The position numbers and the translations under genes are program-made. A model generated the notes under the pieces. The model was not told the origin of the DNA, searched no databases, and saw only the letters and a list, made by a program, of their open reading frames with translations. Below are positions 62,330-64,000 of a DNA stretch of 64,000 nucleotides, one piece after another. Every line of letters starts with the position of its first letter. Within the stretch, counting starts at the first letter, position 1. The stretch comes from Epiperipatus broadwayi (lineage: Eukaryota; Onychophora; Udeonychophora; Euonychophora; Peripatidae), in the NCBI GenBank assembly GCA_028023455.1, contig JAQFVV010000256.1:855001-919000 (forward strand), in the 5' to 3' direction.

Positions 62330-62900
62330 CTTCATCCTTTTTTTCTTATTAATATTCACTATTCTCTTTTTAGAAAAAAAAATAATAAAAAGTTCCTTCT
62401 CAACATGACTGATTTAATTTCACTTACTATGTGTAATCTATCAAATCAATTTTCAGTTTTTGTTCAATCTTACCAAAACTTTTTTATCACTCTATCTATC
62501 TAATTAAGCTTCTTCATTCTTTCCCATATTTACATCTGAAATGTTCTTTTTAATTTTATCATTTAGTGGCCAAGCTCTTTTTATTTTTATTATCCAGTGG
62601 TTATATTTCACAACCATATATTAATACACTCTATACATAGCATTTTATTAATCTCTCAATTTTCTTTTCAAAGGTTCACAGAACTTTTTTTTGATAAATT
62701 GATACTCTTGCCAATATTATTTGTTCTTTAATCTCACTTCCACTTCTATATCCACTCAACCAACTTCACAAATATTTAAAATTATTCTAATGTTGAACCA
62801 CATTATGTTTTCCCATTCACAAGAACTTGCTATATAATTCTTTATTTCATCCCTTTCTCTAATTTATTCAACATATACTCTGCAATAAAACCAATAAAAT
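62330..62900 (-). pseudogene. Decayed non-LTR retrotransposon reverse transcriptase (relic 4)
   Basis: The minus strand reads, without frameshift, SEIKEQIILARVSIYQKKVL, matching EI..RI..A..AF.KKK.LL. Then comes ERLIKCYV, a stop, and SVLIYGCEI, a stop, then PL (about 62590-62660), matching the RKRLVKCYVWSV.LYG.ETWTL motif almost residue for residue. After that NISDVNMGKNEEA matches the ISW.D.V.NEEVL region. The weaker upstream LNKLEKGMK and a worn E.FKYLG are visible to about 62900. Stops are frequent, so it is dead. The wording of the motif differs from relics 1-3, so it belongs to another non-LTR lineage. Confidence 0.75.
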
Positions 62901-64000
62901 AAACTGGTGGTATATATTCTATTATATAATAATTATATTTTTTAATTAGTGTTATTTGGTATTTTCATAGTTCTTGCTTCAAAAAATATTATGTAACCTT
63001 GATATTTATCTGACCTATGTAAAAATTAAAGAGTATTTTACTTTATAAATAATTGCACTACTCTATATAGCATGAATAAAATTATACCTTTAACATATTT
63101 TTATAATTTACCACAAAGAACATTTTATAACTATGCAACAAAAACTTATAAGTGAATATCCTTTAACCCTTGTTAACAACAATCAAAAATCTTTCTTTAT
63201 ATACTAATGGATGATAAAAATACCAAAATGATGCATCATTTGACTTTTCCATCATGTGCTTCATATGTGAAAAATATCAAAGATTTTGGCCTTCGGAACA
63301 TTATCTAATTTTAAAATTATAATGAAAATATAGAAATTAATGAATTATCAAGAGAATGCAAACCAACCATAATAGAGTTACAGTGAAAATCCTGAAAAAA
63401 AAATCAATAGATATAGAAATATATTTAAAAAAAATAAAGATCAGAATAATTTAAACAGTGATTGTTTTTATTTAAAAAGTTAGATGCTGGAAAAGCAGTA
63501 AAGAAGGTTATGAGAGTTTTGAACTGTGACATAAGTGAATATTTTTGAAAATATGAATTAAGTGCTAATGTCAAGTTGAAAACAGGCATATTTTGAAACA
63601 ATGTAATTCACTTTAAGGTGTGTGATGTTTGGAAAAGTTGATAATGAGAAATTAAAAGTATAATCAACAGTTCTCATTATCACAATAAAAATATGTCTAC
63701 AAGTTCTAAGGGACAGCTGAAAGGTAATAAGAGCTTCTGATAATATGTATATTACTTGTTAAAAAGCAATAGATTTATGAATAAAGAATCTTTTAGCAAA
63801 GTACTATATATTTATTTCCACAAATACATAAAATAAACTATTACTTCTATTAAATTCAGAATTAACTATAATATAATGATCCTGATTTTTTTCTTGTATA
63901 TTTCAAAATATGCATTTGCTATGGTTTTCTAAGCTATTGTCAGATTTTCACTCTTAGCTACATATCAGTATTAAATTCTACATCATCAAATACCTTTTTA
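62901..64000. other. A/T-rich noncoding end of the window
   Basis: No gene is recognised. It may include the upstream part of the minus-strand RT relic, but no catalytic motif can be read. Confidence 0.35.

Overview
This is metazoan nuclear DNA, very A+T-rich (roughly three quarters A+T by eye), with almost no protein-coding content. It shows long (TA)n tracts, tRNA-like SINE relics, decayed non-LTR reverse transcriptases, Penelope-like retroelement (PLE) fragments and many large inverted repeats. There is no operon structure, no phage or plasmid genes and no CRISPR. An invertebrate bilaterian is most likely; I cannot name the species.

Only one gene looks intact: a single-exon minus-strand gene at 38095-38523 encoding a small secreted protein with two copies of a six-cysteine module. 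A TATA box lies about 45 bp before its ATG. Most other short open frames are chance openings in A/T-rich DNA, microsatellite translations, or shadows of retroelements.

Layout. 1-11000: A/T-rich noncoding DNA with small hairpins, a 71-bp tandem duplication and one copy of a short mobile family with a 14-bp target duplication (10551-10815). 11112-13227: an element-sized block with TGTAAC...GTTACA ends set in (TA)n. 13-24 kb: mostly featureless, with one inverted-repeat element (15 kb), a tRNA-like relic (19.1 kb) and two tandem duplications (19.7-20.6 kb). 25-36.6 kb: a retroelement graveyard with three plus-strand non-LTR RT relics (25.4, 30.5 and 31.6 kb), two PLE 3' ends with GIY-YIG endonuclease (28.3 and 35.8 kb), a 260-bp foldback element (25.9 kb) and a candidate hammerhead ribozyme at 27102-27160. 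38-41.6 kb: the Cys-rich gene, a 208-bp tandem repeat and a TGTACC...GGTACA block. 43-47 kb: a long (TAA)n tract, a second copy of the short mobile family and a near-perfect 288-bp palindrome. 52.5-54.2 kb: a less A/T-rich island with a TATA box. 56-57.5 kb: a nested inverted-repeat element with a hammerhead-like motif, then a third copy of the short mobile family. 60.4-60.7 kb: minisatellite. 62.3-62.9 kb: a minus-strand RT relic.

The most interesting thread is a set of hammerhead-ribozyme-like motifs. The 27.1-kb motif has every core residue plus paired helices I, II and III. Degenerate versions sit in the 56-kb inverted-repeat element and in the short mobile family, whose three copies each carry 12-14 bp target duplications. 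PLEs and retrozymes are known carriers of type I hammerheads and PLE remains are present here, so a related nonautonomous, ribozyme-bearing retroelement population is a reasonable inference. It is not proved. All alignments were done by eye.
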